DNA of 9,220 bases from Duncaniella sp. (GCA_022511285.1 JAFLRW010000070.1:1-9220), one strand, 5' to 3'; shown: positions 1 to 7,551, counted from the stretch's first letter. Translations and numbers: made by a program. The notes: generated by a model not told the origin, from the letters alone.

Positions 1-1873
1 TGCGGGCATCATAGAGCAGTGTCACATTTGAGGCTCGCGAAATCAAGCGATAAAAATAGTAGGCATAGATAGCCTCCTGCTTATCGGCTGTGGCCATACC
101 GTATGCACGGCGCAGGGAGTCGGGAATAAAGGAGCGTGTGTAATGTTTTCGCGGGAACACTCGCTCGTTCATTGACAGGATGATGATATTTTCAAAGTCA
201 AGAGCTCGGGTCTCAAGCACTCCCATCAGCTGCAGCCCGGTCAGCGGCTTACCTGCGAGACTCACTGTAATCCCCGCTGTGGCCTTCTGCAAGAGACGGA
301 TGAAGGTGGTGTCGTGCATATCCACTGAAAAGCGCACCAACGCACCTCGAAGGTCATTGAGTGCGTCTATATAGCTTTCGATATAATATGCTTCGACATC
401 ATTTGAGGTTATGACTGAATCCCCGGCATCCTTTTTGTCATCTGATTCTGCCTTCGGCAGCAAGCTCTGCAGAGTGGTGAAAAGTGTATTGAAATAACCG
501 TAAGTGGCTTCAATTGATTCTGAATCAGCAATAGGAGTAAACACAAACATCAGCTCCGGTGCCTCTTCGGCTATCCGGGATGTCGGCACCATATACAGGC
601 GGTTGTCTGTAATCAAGTGCATAATCCGCACGCTTCCGGATGGGTCAATGCGCCTTAACATCGGAAACGACAACAGAGTCTTCACATCGTCATGGAAAAA
701 CTTATGGATGCCGTCGGCTGTGCGATATGATCGCAGCTGCATAGTTATTACCGCATTGACAAACGAGGCAAACGCCGTGGAACGCAACGGCAATCCCATA
801 GTGACGTTGAGCGATGTAATCTCCTCAGGGACAGAGTGAATCATCGGAATCAGCAGGCTCTCATCAGGAAGCACTACGGCTGTTGAAATGGCGTTTTGTG
901 GGTCGACCACTTCTTGTTTAACCCATTTTTGCAGCTGCTCTCCGGCCTTCTTGGTCTGGCCGATGGCCGATGGAATACCCGTCACCTTAACTTCAGGCAT
1001 CCTAATCTCCTCGTCAGGCAGAGAGTGGCGCGAGGGGAAGTTATCTCTATTTCGACGCATAAAGGCCACCACCTTGTTGCCGATGGTTTTTAATGCAGGC
1101 GATGCATCGTCCCAATAAAAGTCAGCCACTCCGCGCTGCTTAAGATTATCGAAAATGCGGAATTCGGATAGGCTCAGCATGCTGAACCCCACAAAGATAT
1201 ATCTTCTATATTGCAGCTCTGAAGTCTCTACGATGCGCAATTTTTCGATTGCATCGCGCATCATCATCCCCTGTGTGCCCACACCGCGACTTCTGAGAGT
1301 TGTAGTAAACCGGCCATACAGGGGCGAGAGCACCTCCCAGAGCTGAAGGAAATGCTTTTCGAGTTCTGAGGGATTGTCTGTGTGAAGATGAGTCCAAAAC
1401 TCATCAGGCGAGTATCGGTCAAACGACTCGCCCCAATAACGCGACAAAATCTCCTGCTGCTCTTCCGTCAAATAGTTGGCACTCACCTCACGGTAGCGCT
1501 TAAGATTGATGAAAAGCTTATCGGGGTCCACAAGGTCACGATCCACATCGTTGAAATCGCTCAAAATCATCTCGCCCCAAAACATAAAGCGGTCAAAATC
1601 GGCCACATCTCCATTGAGCGCCCTATACTCATTATAGAGGGTGAAGAGCTGTTCAAAGCGTGAAGCCTCAACTAAATCAGTGAACTGCCCCGTGAGCTCT
1701 CCGATAGTGGAAATGGCGGGCAGAATGAGAGGCTGCCCCTGGGAGAGAGAAATGAGATAATGGCGGAAGAAAACTCCTGAACGCTTGTTTGGAAACACGA
1801 AACAATAGTCCATCATATCCCGTCGCTCATTTTCGAGATACACTTGCGCCACGAGTTGGAGAAAAGGTGTCAT
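1..1873 (-). CDS. AddB-like PD-(D/E)XK family nuclease/helicase subunit, N-terminal part (3' end beyond window)
   Basis: Continuous open frame of 624 codons from an ATG at 1873, running off the left edge. I translated it by hand and saw no stop. The N-terminus carries FPNKRSGVFFRH (residues 28-38), where AddB/RexB-type proteins have a Walker-A-like segment; here it is degenerate and lacks the GKT/S end. Around residues 553-574 is ETRALDFENIII followed by LSMNERVFPR, the helicase motif V/VI-like block typical of Bacteroidetes AddB-like proteins ('TRALDFxNVIILxxNExxFP'). Known family role: with an AddA/UvrD-like helicase it resects double-strand DNA ends for RecA-dependent repair in the cytoplasm; the nuclease domain, sometimes with Fe-S cysteines, is C-terminal and so lies outside this window. 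The start was chosen because it is 10 bases after the holB-like stop and preceded by a weak purine-rich GGTCAGG. It is the last visible gene of the minus-strand unit. An AddA partner further left is expected but not seen. The family call is fairly sure; nuclease activity cannot be judged. Confidence 0.85.
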   Translation of the reverse strand, partial: MTPFLQLVAQVYLENERRDMMDYCFVFPNKRSGVFFRHYLISLSQGQPLILPAISTIGELTGQFTDLVEASRFEQLFTLYNEYRALNGDVADFDRFMFWGEMILSDFNDVDRDLVDPDKLFINLKRYREVSANYLTEEQQEILSRYWGESFDRYSPDEFWTHLHTDNPSELEKHFLQLWEVLSPLYGRFTTTLRSRGVGTQGMMMRDAIEKLRIVETSELQYRRYIFVGFSMLSLSEFRIFDNLKQRGVADFYWDDASPALKTIGNKVVAFMRRNRDNFPSRHSLPDEEIRMPEVKVTGIPSAIGQTKKAGEQLQKWVKQEVVDPQNAISTAVVLPDESLLIPMIHSVPEEITSLNVTMGLPLRSTAFASFVNAVITMQLRSYRTADGIHKFFHDDVKTLLSFPMLRRIDPSGSVRIMHLITDNRLYMVPTSRIAEEAPELMFVFTPIADSESIEATYGYFNTLFTTLQSLLPKAESDDKKDAGDSVITSNDVEAYYIESYIDALNDLRGALVRFSVDMHDTTFIRLLQKATAGITVSLAGKPLTGLQLMGVLETRALDFENIIILSMNERVFPRKHYTRSFIPDSLRRAYGMATADKQEAIYAYYFYRLISRASNVTLLYDAR

Positions 1874-1883
1874 CCTGACCAAA

Positions 1884-3023
1884 TCAGTTCTTTATGAGTA
1901 TTATCATTTTGATGGCAAAGTCAAAGTTGACTATTTTGCCGTTGGCGTTGCCGGCTATTTCAGCCGAAGCCCTATCCATCTGAGCCATAATGCGTTCGGC
2001 ATTTCCTTCGTGGATAAACCGGGCAAAGTTGCGACTAAATTGCGTTTCCTCGCGATTTAGATATGTGATCTGAGGAATATTGAAGTTGAAGACGAAGTTT
2101 TCGCGTATCAAGCGTGTGCAGTAGTCATAAAACCTCACTTGCGACTCGCGGCCGAGGGCCGTGAGGTCAACACTCCATTGGCGCAGACCGGCCACATCGC
2201 GCATATAGGCTTTTCGCATCAGCCCCACAAACAGGTCAAAAAACATCCTTGATGTTGACGTGGCGTCGGTGGTGCGCACAGCGCGGTTAATATCGCCTTC
2301 AGCAATGTGGGCCAACGAGAGGGCATCGGTAGGGTCCATCCCGAGCCGGACGGTGAGCCAGTCAGCAACCACGGCGTCCGGAAGACGGTTGACCTCTATG
2401 GGGCGGCATCGCGAACTTATGGTGGGAAGTATGGCGGATGGATTATCACTGACAAGAACGAACATCGACCCCTCGGCAGGCTCTTCAATGAGCTTGAGGA
2501 GCTTATTGGCTGTCTGTTCATTCATTTTTTCCGGGAGCCATATTATAGCTACTTTGTGGGCTGAACGTGCGGCACTGATGGCCATGGAGCGTTCGAGAGC
2601 TTCGCTTTCGTTGACATAGATGACCGGCTGGGCATTCTTTTTGTCAGTGGCGCGACCGAGATCTGCAGTCCAGCGGTCAAAATCCATATAAGGAGATGCC
2701 TCCATAAAGGATTTGAACTCCTCCATAAAGTCGGCTGACAGTGGAGCTTTAATCTTCTCAGTCTTCACCACCGGAAATACATATTGAGTATCCACATGGT
2801 TGAACCCCTTATGTTGGAGGCACGATGGACAGGCATCACACGGCTCGCCGTCAGGCGTAGGCGATGAGCAGTGAAGCAACTGCACGAAAGCACGCGCCAG
2901 CAGGAATTTTCCTACACCGGCAGGCCCCTTAAGCAGCAAGGCATGTGGCACTCGGCCATCGGCCACCATCTGCCTCAACTGGGCTTTAACTGTCGGATGG
3001 GCAGGGATGTCAGCGAATCTCAT
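1884..3023 (-). CDS. holB: DNA polymerase III delta-prime-like clamp-loader subunit (AAA+ ATPase fold)
   Basis: 379 residues, usual length for Bacteroidetes delta-prime proteins. Family role: part of the clamp-loader complex that opens the beta clamp and places it on primed DNA at the replication fork. Visible features in order: HALLLKGPAGVGKF (residues 27-40), a P-loop whose final Thr/Ser is Phe; a four-cysteine zinc-module pattern C52, C62, C65, C68 as in DnaX/HolB proteins; a Walker-B-region block KVAIIWLPEKMN (157-168) followed by ANKLLKLIEEP (172-182), the family's most conserved stretch; and the SRC motif (204-206) in ISSRCRPIEV. The C-terminal third should be the helical collar domain. 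Delta-prime in E. coli is also ATPase-dead, so the degenerate P-loop fits this assignment better than DnaX (tau/gamma). It starts 24 bases after the NSS transporter stop and ends 10 bases before the AddB-like gene, suggesting co-transcription. No strong Shine-Dalgarno was seen. Confidence 0.92.
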   Translation of the reverse strand: MRFADIPAHPTVKAQLRQMVADGRVPHALLLKGPAGVGKFLLARAFVQLLHCSSPTPDGEPCDACPSCLQHKGFNHVDTQYVFPVVKTEKIKAPLSADFMEEFKSFMEASPYMDFDRWTADLGRATDKKNAQPVIYVNESEALERSMAISAARSAHKVAIIWLPEKMNEQTANKLLKLIEEPAEGSMFVLVSDNPSAILPTISSRCRPIEVNRLPDAVVADWLTVRLGMDPTDALSLAHIAEGDINRAVRTTDATSTSRMFFDLFVGLMRKAYMRDVAGLRQWSVDLTALGRESQVRFYDYCTRLIRENFVFNFNIPQITYLNREETQFSRNFARFIHEGNAERIMAQMDRASAEIAGNANGKIVNFDFAIKMIILIKN

Positions 3024-3047
3024 GGTATAGTGTTTGTGGAAATCAAG

Positions 3048-4394
3048 TCAGACGAACTGCCAAACAAGGATAAGGAATATCAGCGGAGGTGCCACCCACT
3101 TAACTATGAAGCGGATAGCCGTGAGCGCTCGTGAGTGGATGGCGCCATCATTAGTGAGCTGAGCTCTGAAGAAGCGCTCCGGAGCTACCCATCCCATATA
3201 TAAGCAGAGGAGAATACCGCCAAGCGGCAGCATTATATTGGTGGCTATAGTGTCAAGGAAATCAAATATGGTAAGCCCGGCAATAGTGAAGCCGCTCCAA
3301 GGACCCACAGACAGAGAGCAGACAGAGCTAAGCACCAAAAGCGGCAGACACACCCACAGACAAGCGGCACGCCTGCTCACACCCCAGCGCGTCTTGACAA
3401 AGGAAACAGAGACCTCGGCAAGTGAGATTGTAGATGTGAACGCCCCCACAGTGAGAAGCAGGAAGAAAAGAGCTGACCACCACTGCGAGCCGCTCATACG
3501 GGCAAAAATCTCGGGAAGAGTGACAAAAACAAGCGACGAGCCCGCCAAATCGCTATCGGCAAGCCCAAATGTCATCACTGCGGGAAAGATGATGACACCC
3601 ATCAGAAGCGCCACCATAAGGTCAAGGAGCGCCACTGTGGTTGCGGTGCGAGTGAGACGAGTCGTAGCCGGATAGTAGCTCGAGTATGTGACCAATATGC
3701 CCATAGCGAGGCTTAGTGAGAAAAATGCCTGTCCGAGAGCGTTGATTACCGTCGAGGGGGAGAGGGCCGAGAGGTCGGGACGAAGAAAAAATTCCAAACC
3801 TTGGCGGGCGCCCGGCAGCGACAATGACACTCCGCAAAACACCGCAAGCAGCACAAACAGCAGCGGCATCAGAATATTTGAAATCCTCTCAATGCCACCG
3901 CGAACACCTCGCAGCAACACCACAAGGTTGGCCAGAATCATCACCACAGTCATCACTATCGGGCGCCATGTGCCGGCTATATATCGACCCATCGACGCGG
4001 TAAACGCCGTCTTGTCTGCTGCATCAGCCGCATAGAGATTACCGGAGAGTGACTGCAGGAGATATTCAAGAGTCCAGCCCGAAACCACCATATAGAACGA
4101 CAGAATCAAATAGGAGGCCAACACGGCCAGCGCTCCCGTGAGCGCCCAATGCTTGTGGCGAGGGGTCACCTTGCCATATACACTCACAGCATCGCTGTCA
4201 CCCCCGCGACCGAGAGCAAACTCGGCAGTCATCACAGGAATGCCGAACAGAAAAATGCAAATGATGTATATAAACAGAAAGAGGGCGCCTCCGTTTGCTT
4301 GCACCTCGGCCGGGAAACGCCACACATTGCCCAGGCCTACGGCAGAGCCTACCGTAGTGGCAATGACACCTATTTTTGAGCTGAACTTGGGCAT
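3048..4394 (-). CDS. Neurotransmitter:sodium symporter (NSS/SNF) family transporter
   Basis: 448-residue inner-membrane protein of the LeuT-fold NSS family, which couples Na+ influx to uptake of amino acids or amines. The first helix holds GSAVGLGNVWRFP (16-28), the signature that forms the Na+ and substrate sites (G16, A18, N23, with gate residue R26), followed by NGGALFLFIY and the GIPVMTAEFALGR loop (51-63). The unwound helix 6 is recognisable as FFSLSLAMGILVTYSSY (224-240), and helix 8 has GAFTSTIS (317-324), where T320 and S321 match Na2-site ligands. About 11 membrane helices can be counted (the last near 428-447), as in bacterial MhsT/Tyt1, one fewer than LeuT. D258 in helix 7 (LLDLMVALL) may take the place of chloride, as proposed for the acidic residue of Tyt1-like proteins, so transport may be chloride-independent; this rests on hand alignment. 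Substrate cannot be read from sequence. It begins 4 bases after the stop of the Crp/Fnr-type regulator gene, so the two are almost certainly co-transcribed. Confidence 0.93.
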   Translation of the reverse strand: MPKFSSKIGVIATTVGSAVGLGNVWRFPAEVQANGGALFLFIYIICIFLFGIPVMTAEFALGRGGDSDAVSVYGKVTPRHKHWALTGALAVLASYLILSFYMVVSGWTLEYLLQSLSGNLYAADAADKTAFTASMGRYIAGTWRPIVMTVVMILANLVVLLRGVRGGIERISNILMPLLFVLLAVFCGVSLSLPGARQGLEFFLRPDLSALSPSTVINALGQAFFSLSLAMGILVTYSSYYPATTRLTRTATTVALLDLMVALLMGVIIFPAVMTFGLADSDLAGSSLVFVTLPEIFARMSGSQWWSALFFLLLTVGAFTSTISLAEVSVSFVKTRWGVSRRAACLWVCLPLLVLSSVCSLSVGPWSGFTIAGLTIFDFLDTIATNIMLPLGGILLCLYMGWVAPERFFRAQLTNDGAIHSRALTAIRFIVKWVAPPLIFLILVWQFV

Positions 4395-4398
4395 TGCG

Positions 4399-5118
4399 TC
4401 AGCCGAATTTGGAAATCTTACGCAGCATAGGTTCGTTGAGAATCTTAATCTTACGACCGTCCACCACTATAAGCCTTTCGCTCACAAAGTTCGATAGAGT
4501 GCGGATAGCGTTTGCCGTGGTCATATTGCTAAGATTGGCAAGATCCTCACGCGCCATATAAATCTTGAGGGTCATATTGTCATCCTCCTCCACTCCATAG
4601 TTGTCAAGAAGCACCATCAGCGCCTCGGCCAGACGACCGCGGATATGTTTCTGAGTGAGGTTGACTATCTTCGTGTCTGACGACCCAAGATTACGCGAGA
4701 GCTCGTGGATAAAAAACATCGCCAGCTGATTGTTATTGCGAATCATCTTCTCGACGAGCGACATCGGAAGTGTGCCCAGAGTGGAAGGCTCAAGTGTGGC
4801 GGCACTTGACACATAAGTTTCACCGGCAAAATAGGCACGATATCCAAAATACTGCACCGACTTGATTAGACGGATTATCTGTACGCGGCCGCCAATGCCA
4901 TCCTTATATTTTTTCACCTTGCCCTCAATGAGACACCACAGGAATTCCGGCTCGTCTCTCTCGGCATAGATGATTTGATTCTTCTTATATTGCTGGATAT
5001 TGAAGTTCTCAATAACAAGGCGCTTCTCCTCGCCACTGAGCACCTGCCATATCTCCGATAAGTCTTCAGCTACTACTTGTTCAATCGTATTCCTTATATC
5101 TCGTGTAATCTTGCTCAT
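4399..5118 (-). CDS. Crp/Fnr-family transcriptional regulator
   Basis: 239 residues. The N-terminal part (about 25-125) is a cyclic-nucleotide-binding-like beta-roll, with IIYAERDEPEFLWCLIEGKVKKY (49-71) matching the conserved strand-turn-strand of this fold. A long dimerisation helix follows (about 117-165), then a winged helix-turn-helix with MAREDLANLSNMTT and the recognition helix TTANAIRTLSNF (200-211), closed by the wing strand VVDGRKIKIL. It would bind DNA as a dimer. The cyclic-AMP cassette FGELA...RxA of true Crp is not present: the equivalent stretch reads FGYRAYFAGETYVSSA (91-106). Only one cysteine (C62) is present, so an FNR-type Fe-S cluster is excluded. It therefore probably senses another ligand, or none. 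It is first in the minus-strand unit, overlapping a candidate promoter and palindrome upstream. Its tight 4-base spacing to the NSS transporter gene suggests it controls or responds to transport of that substrate, which is inference. Confidence 0.9.
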   Translation of the reverse strand: MSKITRDIRNTIEQVVAEDLSEIWQVLSGEEKRLVIENFNIQQYKKNQIIYAERDEPEFLWCLIEGKVKKYKDGIGGRVQIIRLIKSVQYFGYRAYFAGETYVSSAATLEPSTLGTLPMSLVEKMIRNNNQLAMFFIHELSRNLGSSDTKIVNLTQKHIRGRLAEALMVLLDNYGVEEDDNMTLKIYMAREDLANLSNMTTANAIRTLSNFVSERLIVVDGRKIKILNEPMLRKISKFG

Positions 5119-5138
5119 AAGTCAATCGTGATTCCGAT

Positions 5139-5167
5139 TTATCAAAATACTTTGAATGTTTCGATAA
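5139..5167. promoter_or_regulatory. Candidate operator: inverted repeat TTATCAAAA N11 TTTCGATAA
   Basis: The left arm TTATCAAAA (5139-5147) pairs with the right arm TTTCGATAA (5159-5167) at 8 of 9 positions, separated by 11 bases. It lies between the start of the Crp/Fnr-type gene (5118) and its candidate -7 box (5174-5181), with the right arm over the predicted transcription start. That placement would suit an autorepressor site for a dimeric regulator. The sequence is AT-rich, so chance occurrence is possible. Confidence 0.35.
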
Positions 5168-5173
5168 TCTTTG

Positions 5174-5181
5174 CAAAATTA
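5174..5181 (-). promoter_or_regulatory. Candidate -7 box of the regulator operon promoter (TAATTTTG)
   Basis: On the minus strand the bases read TAATTTTG, matching the Bacteroidetes sigma-ABfr -7 consensus TAnnTTTG. A TTTG that could be the -33 element is at 5206-5209, but the 24-base spacer is a few bases longer than usual. Transcription would start near 5167, leaving a leader of about 50 bases before the Crp/Fnr-type gene. Confidence 0.4.
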
Positions 5182-5386
5182 CCATTAAAAACCCAATATT
5201 AGTATCAAATTACAGTTAAAAAATTTTAATCTCATAACATTATGCTTCCTTCAACTATAAATTTTGCGCAATTTTGGTCATCAGGCGTTATAACAACCGA
5301 TACACAAAAACCCTGCTTAGAGACATCATTGTTAATTTTTACGGTTAAGAAAATCAGGTTTTTTCAGATTTTTCATTTTTTTTTGT

Positions 5387-5394
5387 TACCTTTG
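5387..5394 (+). promoter_or_regulatory. Candidate -7 box of the lipoprotein operon promoter (TACCTTTG)
   Basis: TACCTTTG is an exact match to TAnnTTTG and has the GTTACCTTTGC context common in Bacteroidetes promoters. A partial -33 match (TTTC at 5362-5365, consensus TTTG) sits 21 bases upstream across a T-rich spacer. Transcription would start around 5401, giving a leader of about 30 bases before the ATG at 5431. No Shine-Dalgarno is visible in that leader, which is normal in this phylum. GTTAC (5385-5389) and GTAAC (5403-5407) flank the box as a short inverted repeat that might be an operator, but is weak. Confidence 0.65.
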
Positions 5395-5430
5395 CGGTAT
5401 TAGTAACCTTAAATCACCCGTTTCATTTCT

Positions 5431-7551
5431 ATGTCGACAAAGTCACTAACATTATGGTCAGCAGCTCTTACAGCAGTCGTTGCGCTGAGCGGTTGCGGCA
5501 ACAATAATAGCGGTGCTATAGACCGCTATGCGCTTGTGGAGCGCAACAATCCCCATATTATGGCAATTGACACATTGGCATCACTCACTGTGGGCAACGG
5601 CGAATTTGCTTTCACCGTAGATGTCACCGGTCTTCAGTCATTCCCGGAGCTTTACAGCAATGGAGTGCCCCTCGGCACACAAAGCCAATGGGGTTGGCAT
5701 GCGTTCCCGAACACGGAACATTACACCACCCAAGAGACTTTAAAAGACTATGACTTCGGGCGCGGACGCCAGGAGCCATACGCCGTGCAGTTCAATGAGG
5801 ATGGGCGCCAGAAAGAGGCTGCAAATTATTATCGCGTAAATCCTCACCGCCTCCACCTCGGAATAATCGGATTCGACACTCTGACTCCGGAGTCAATCAC
5901 AGATATTGACCAGACACTCGACATGTGGAACGGCTTGATAACATCAACATTCTCCGTTGAGGGAACGCCTGTCAAGGTTCAGACCACCGTCGACCCGGAT
6001 AAGGATATGGTGGCCTCCTCCATCAACTCAGCCAAGCGCCTGCCGGTGGCACTTCGCTTCCCTTATCCCACCGGCGGACATGCCGATGATGCCTGCGACT
6101 GGACTAAGGACGACCTCCATAGCGTCAGCATCGTGGAAATGGCCGACAACAAAGCCATTCTGAGCCATCAGTTAGATTCTACAATCTATTACGTGACTCT
6201 TACCTGGACAGGAGCAGAGGCCCCTGTCGTTAAGAAAGCCAATCATCTTACCATCACTCCCACCCAAGACGAGTGGAGTTTCACCGCCACATTTACACCC
6301 GAAAAACCTGATTTCAACACAGTCAACGAGACATACGCCGCCACCGAGAAGGCTTCGTCGGACTACTGGCAGGGATTCTGGAAAAACGGCGGCGTGGTAG
6401 ACTTCAGCCTCTGCACCGATCCTCGCGCAGCAGAGTTGGAGCGCCGTGTAGTGCTGTCGCAATATCTGCTTGCCACACAGTGTGCAGGCTCGACACCTCC
6501 GCAAGAGACCGGCCTGACCTATAATTCCTGGTTCGGCAAATTCCACCTTGAAATGATTTGGTGGCACCAGGCACAGTTTGCCCTCTATGGCCACGAAGAC
6601 CTGCTTGCACGCACCCTCCCTTGGTATGACACCGTCAAAGATACGGCACGCGAGATAGCTCAGCGTCAGGGGTTCAACGGCCTTCGCTGGATGAAGATGA
6701 CTGACCCCTCAGGCACAGAAGCCCCCTCAAAAGTAGGCTCGTTCCTGATATGGCAGCAGCCACACCTAATCTATCTCTCCGAACTGCTCTACCGTGCCAA
6801 TCCAAATGACTCCGTGCTCAACCAATATTACGACTTAGTGCAACAGACCGCCGATTTTATGGCCTCGTTTGCCGAGTATGACGGACTTGGCAACCGTTAT
6901 ATACTTCGCGGAGCCATCCCCGCACAGGAGACACTGCGTGCAGCCGAGACTGTCAATCCTCCCTTCGAATTATCCTACTGGCATTTTGCCCTCAACACTA
7001 CCCAGAAATGGCGTGAACGTAAGGGGGAACGCCGCAACATGGATTGGGACGAGATTATCGACAAACTCTCCCCGTTAGCCGCACAAGACTCGCTCTATCT
7101 TGCCGCCGAGACCGCTCTCGACACATATAAAGATGTGCGTTTCACCTCCGACCACATGGCCGTGCTTGCCGCTCTCGGAGTGCTCCCCGCATCGCCTTTG
7201 GTGCGTGAGGATCTGATGAACAACACATTCGATTGGATCTACGACAATTGGAACTGGGGACGCACTTGGGGCTGGGATTACCCGACTACGGCAATGTGTG
7301 CCGTGCGACTCGGCCAACCCGAAAAAGCAATCAATGCCCTTCTGATGGACAAGCGCACCAACACTTATCTACCCAACGGCCACAATTATCAGGACAAGCG
7401 TCTGCGTTGCTACTTGCCCGGAAATGGCGGCCTGCTCACAGCTGTGGCCCTTATGACTGCCGGATGGGACGGATGCGAGGTTGAAAATCCCGGTTTCCCG
7501 AAAGACGGCACCTGGAACGTAAGATGGGAAGGCATCAAACCACTCCCTTAA
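5431..7551 (+). CDS. Lipoprotein with six-hairpin-glycosidase-like (alpha/alpha)6 domain
   Basis: 706 residues, complete. A lipoprotein signal peptide ends in the lipobox LSGC with lipidated C22. The residues after it (GNNNSG) are not acidic, so the surface-export signal of Bacteroidetes lipoproteins is missing and a periplasm-facing location is likely. Residues about 40-295 look like a beta-rich N-terminal domain (LTVGNGEFAFTVDVTGL at 52-68, SQWGWHAFPN at 85-94). A linker helix near 300-320 leads to a helical region of about 330-685 with (alpha/alpha)6-barrel motifs: NSWFGKFHLEMIWWHQAQF (365-383), WQQPHLIYLSELLY (441-454), PFELSYWHFAL (511-521) and WNWGRTWGWDYP (607-618). This order is that of GH65/GH15/GH95-clan-like proteins, and E374, E513 and D617 are candidate catalytic acids by position and context only. 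The precise GH family and substrate are not identified. It leads a two-gene unit with the DUF4450-like gene 21 bases downstream. Glycosidase, phosphorylase or a non-catalytic role are all possible. Confidence 0.8.
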   Translation: MSTKSLTLWSAALTAVVALSGCGNNNSGAIDRYALVERNNPHIMAIDTLASLTVGNGEFAFTVDVTGLQSFPELYSNGVPLGTQSQWGWHAFPNTEHYTTQETLKDYDFGRGRQEPYAVQFNEDGRQKEAANYYRVNPHRLHLGIIGFDTLTPESITDIDQTLDMWNGLITSTFSVEGTPVKVQTTVDPDKDMVASSINSAKRLPVALRFPYPTGGHADDACDWTKDDLHSVSIVEMADNKAILSHQLDSTIYYVTLTWTGAEAPVVKKANHLTITPTQDEWSFTATFTPEKPDFNTVNETYAATEKASSDYWQGFWKNGGVVDFSLCTDPRAAELERRVVLSQYLLATQCAGSTPPQETGLTYNSWFGKFHLEMIWWHQAQFALYGHEDLLARTLPWYDTVKDTAREIAQRQGFNGLRWMKMTDPSGTEAPSKVGSFLIWQQPHLIYLSELLYRANPNDSVLNQYYDLVQQTADFMASFAEYDGLGNRYILRGAIPAQETLRAAETVNPPFELSYWHFALNTTQKWRERKGERRNMDWDEIIDKLSPLAAQDSLYLAAETALDTYKDVRFTSDHMAVLAALGVLPASPLVREDLMNNTFDWIYDNWNWGRTWGWDYPTTAMCAVRLGQPEKAINALLMDKRTNTYLPNGHNYQDKRLRCYLPGNGGLLTAVALMTAGWDGCEVENPGFPKDGTWNVRWEGIKPLP

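Larger units (their letters stand above)
5119..5430. promoter_or_regulatory. Divergent intergenic region between the regulator operon and the lipoprotein operon
   Basis: The only gene-free stretch longer than 300 bases, clearly AT-richer than the flanking genes. It must hold the start signals for both divergent units. I see a candidate minus-strand -7 box near the regulator gene, a candidate plus-strand -7 box near the lipoprotein gene, a nearly perfect 9-base inverted repeat next to the regulator, an 8-base palindrome TTGCGCAA (5264-5271), and a run of nine T at 5376-5384. No RNA gene, riboswitch fold or convincing terminator was recognised. Confidence 0.75.

Noticed and set aside
1..1873. 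Possible pseudogene or gene-poor region, because only short plus-strand frames appear there
   Set aside because: The minus strand has one uninterrupted 624-codon frame with recognisable AddB-like motifs; the gene simply continues past the left edge.
5264..5271. Palindrome TTGCGCAA as a regulator site
   Set aside because: Only 8 bases with no symmetrical extension, and not aligned with either candidate promoter.
5376..5384. Run of nine T that might end an intrinsic terminator
   Set aside because: No GC-rich stem precedes it and no gene on the plus strand ends upstream; it lies in the promoter spacer.
5242..5403. 53-codon open frame in the intergenic region (ATG at 5242, TAG at 5401)
   Set aside because: It runs through AT-rich promoter sequence and the T-run, has no ribosome-binding signal and low-complexity Phe/Leu composition at its end, and overlaps the lipoprotein promoter.
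6172..6610. Cysteine-rich minus-strand frames opposite the lipoprotein gene
   Set aside because: The cysteines derive from reverse reading of common Gly/Ala/Thr codons in the real gene; no start signal or family motif.
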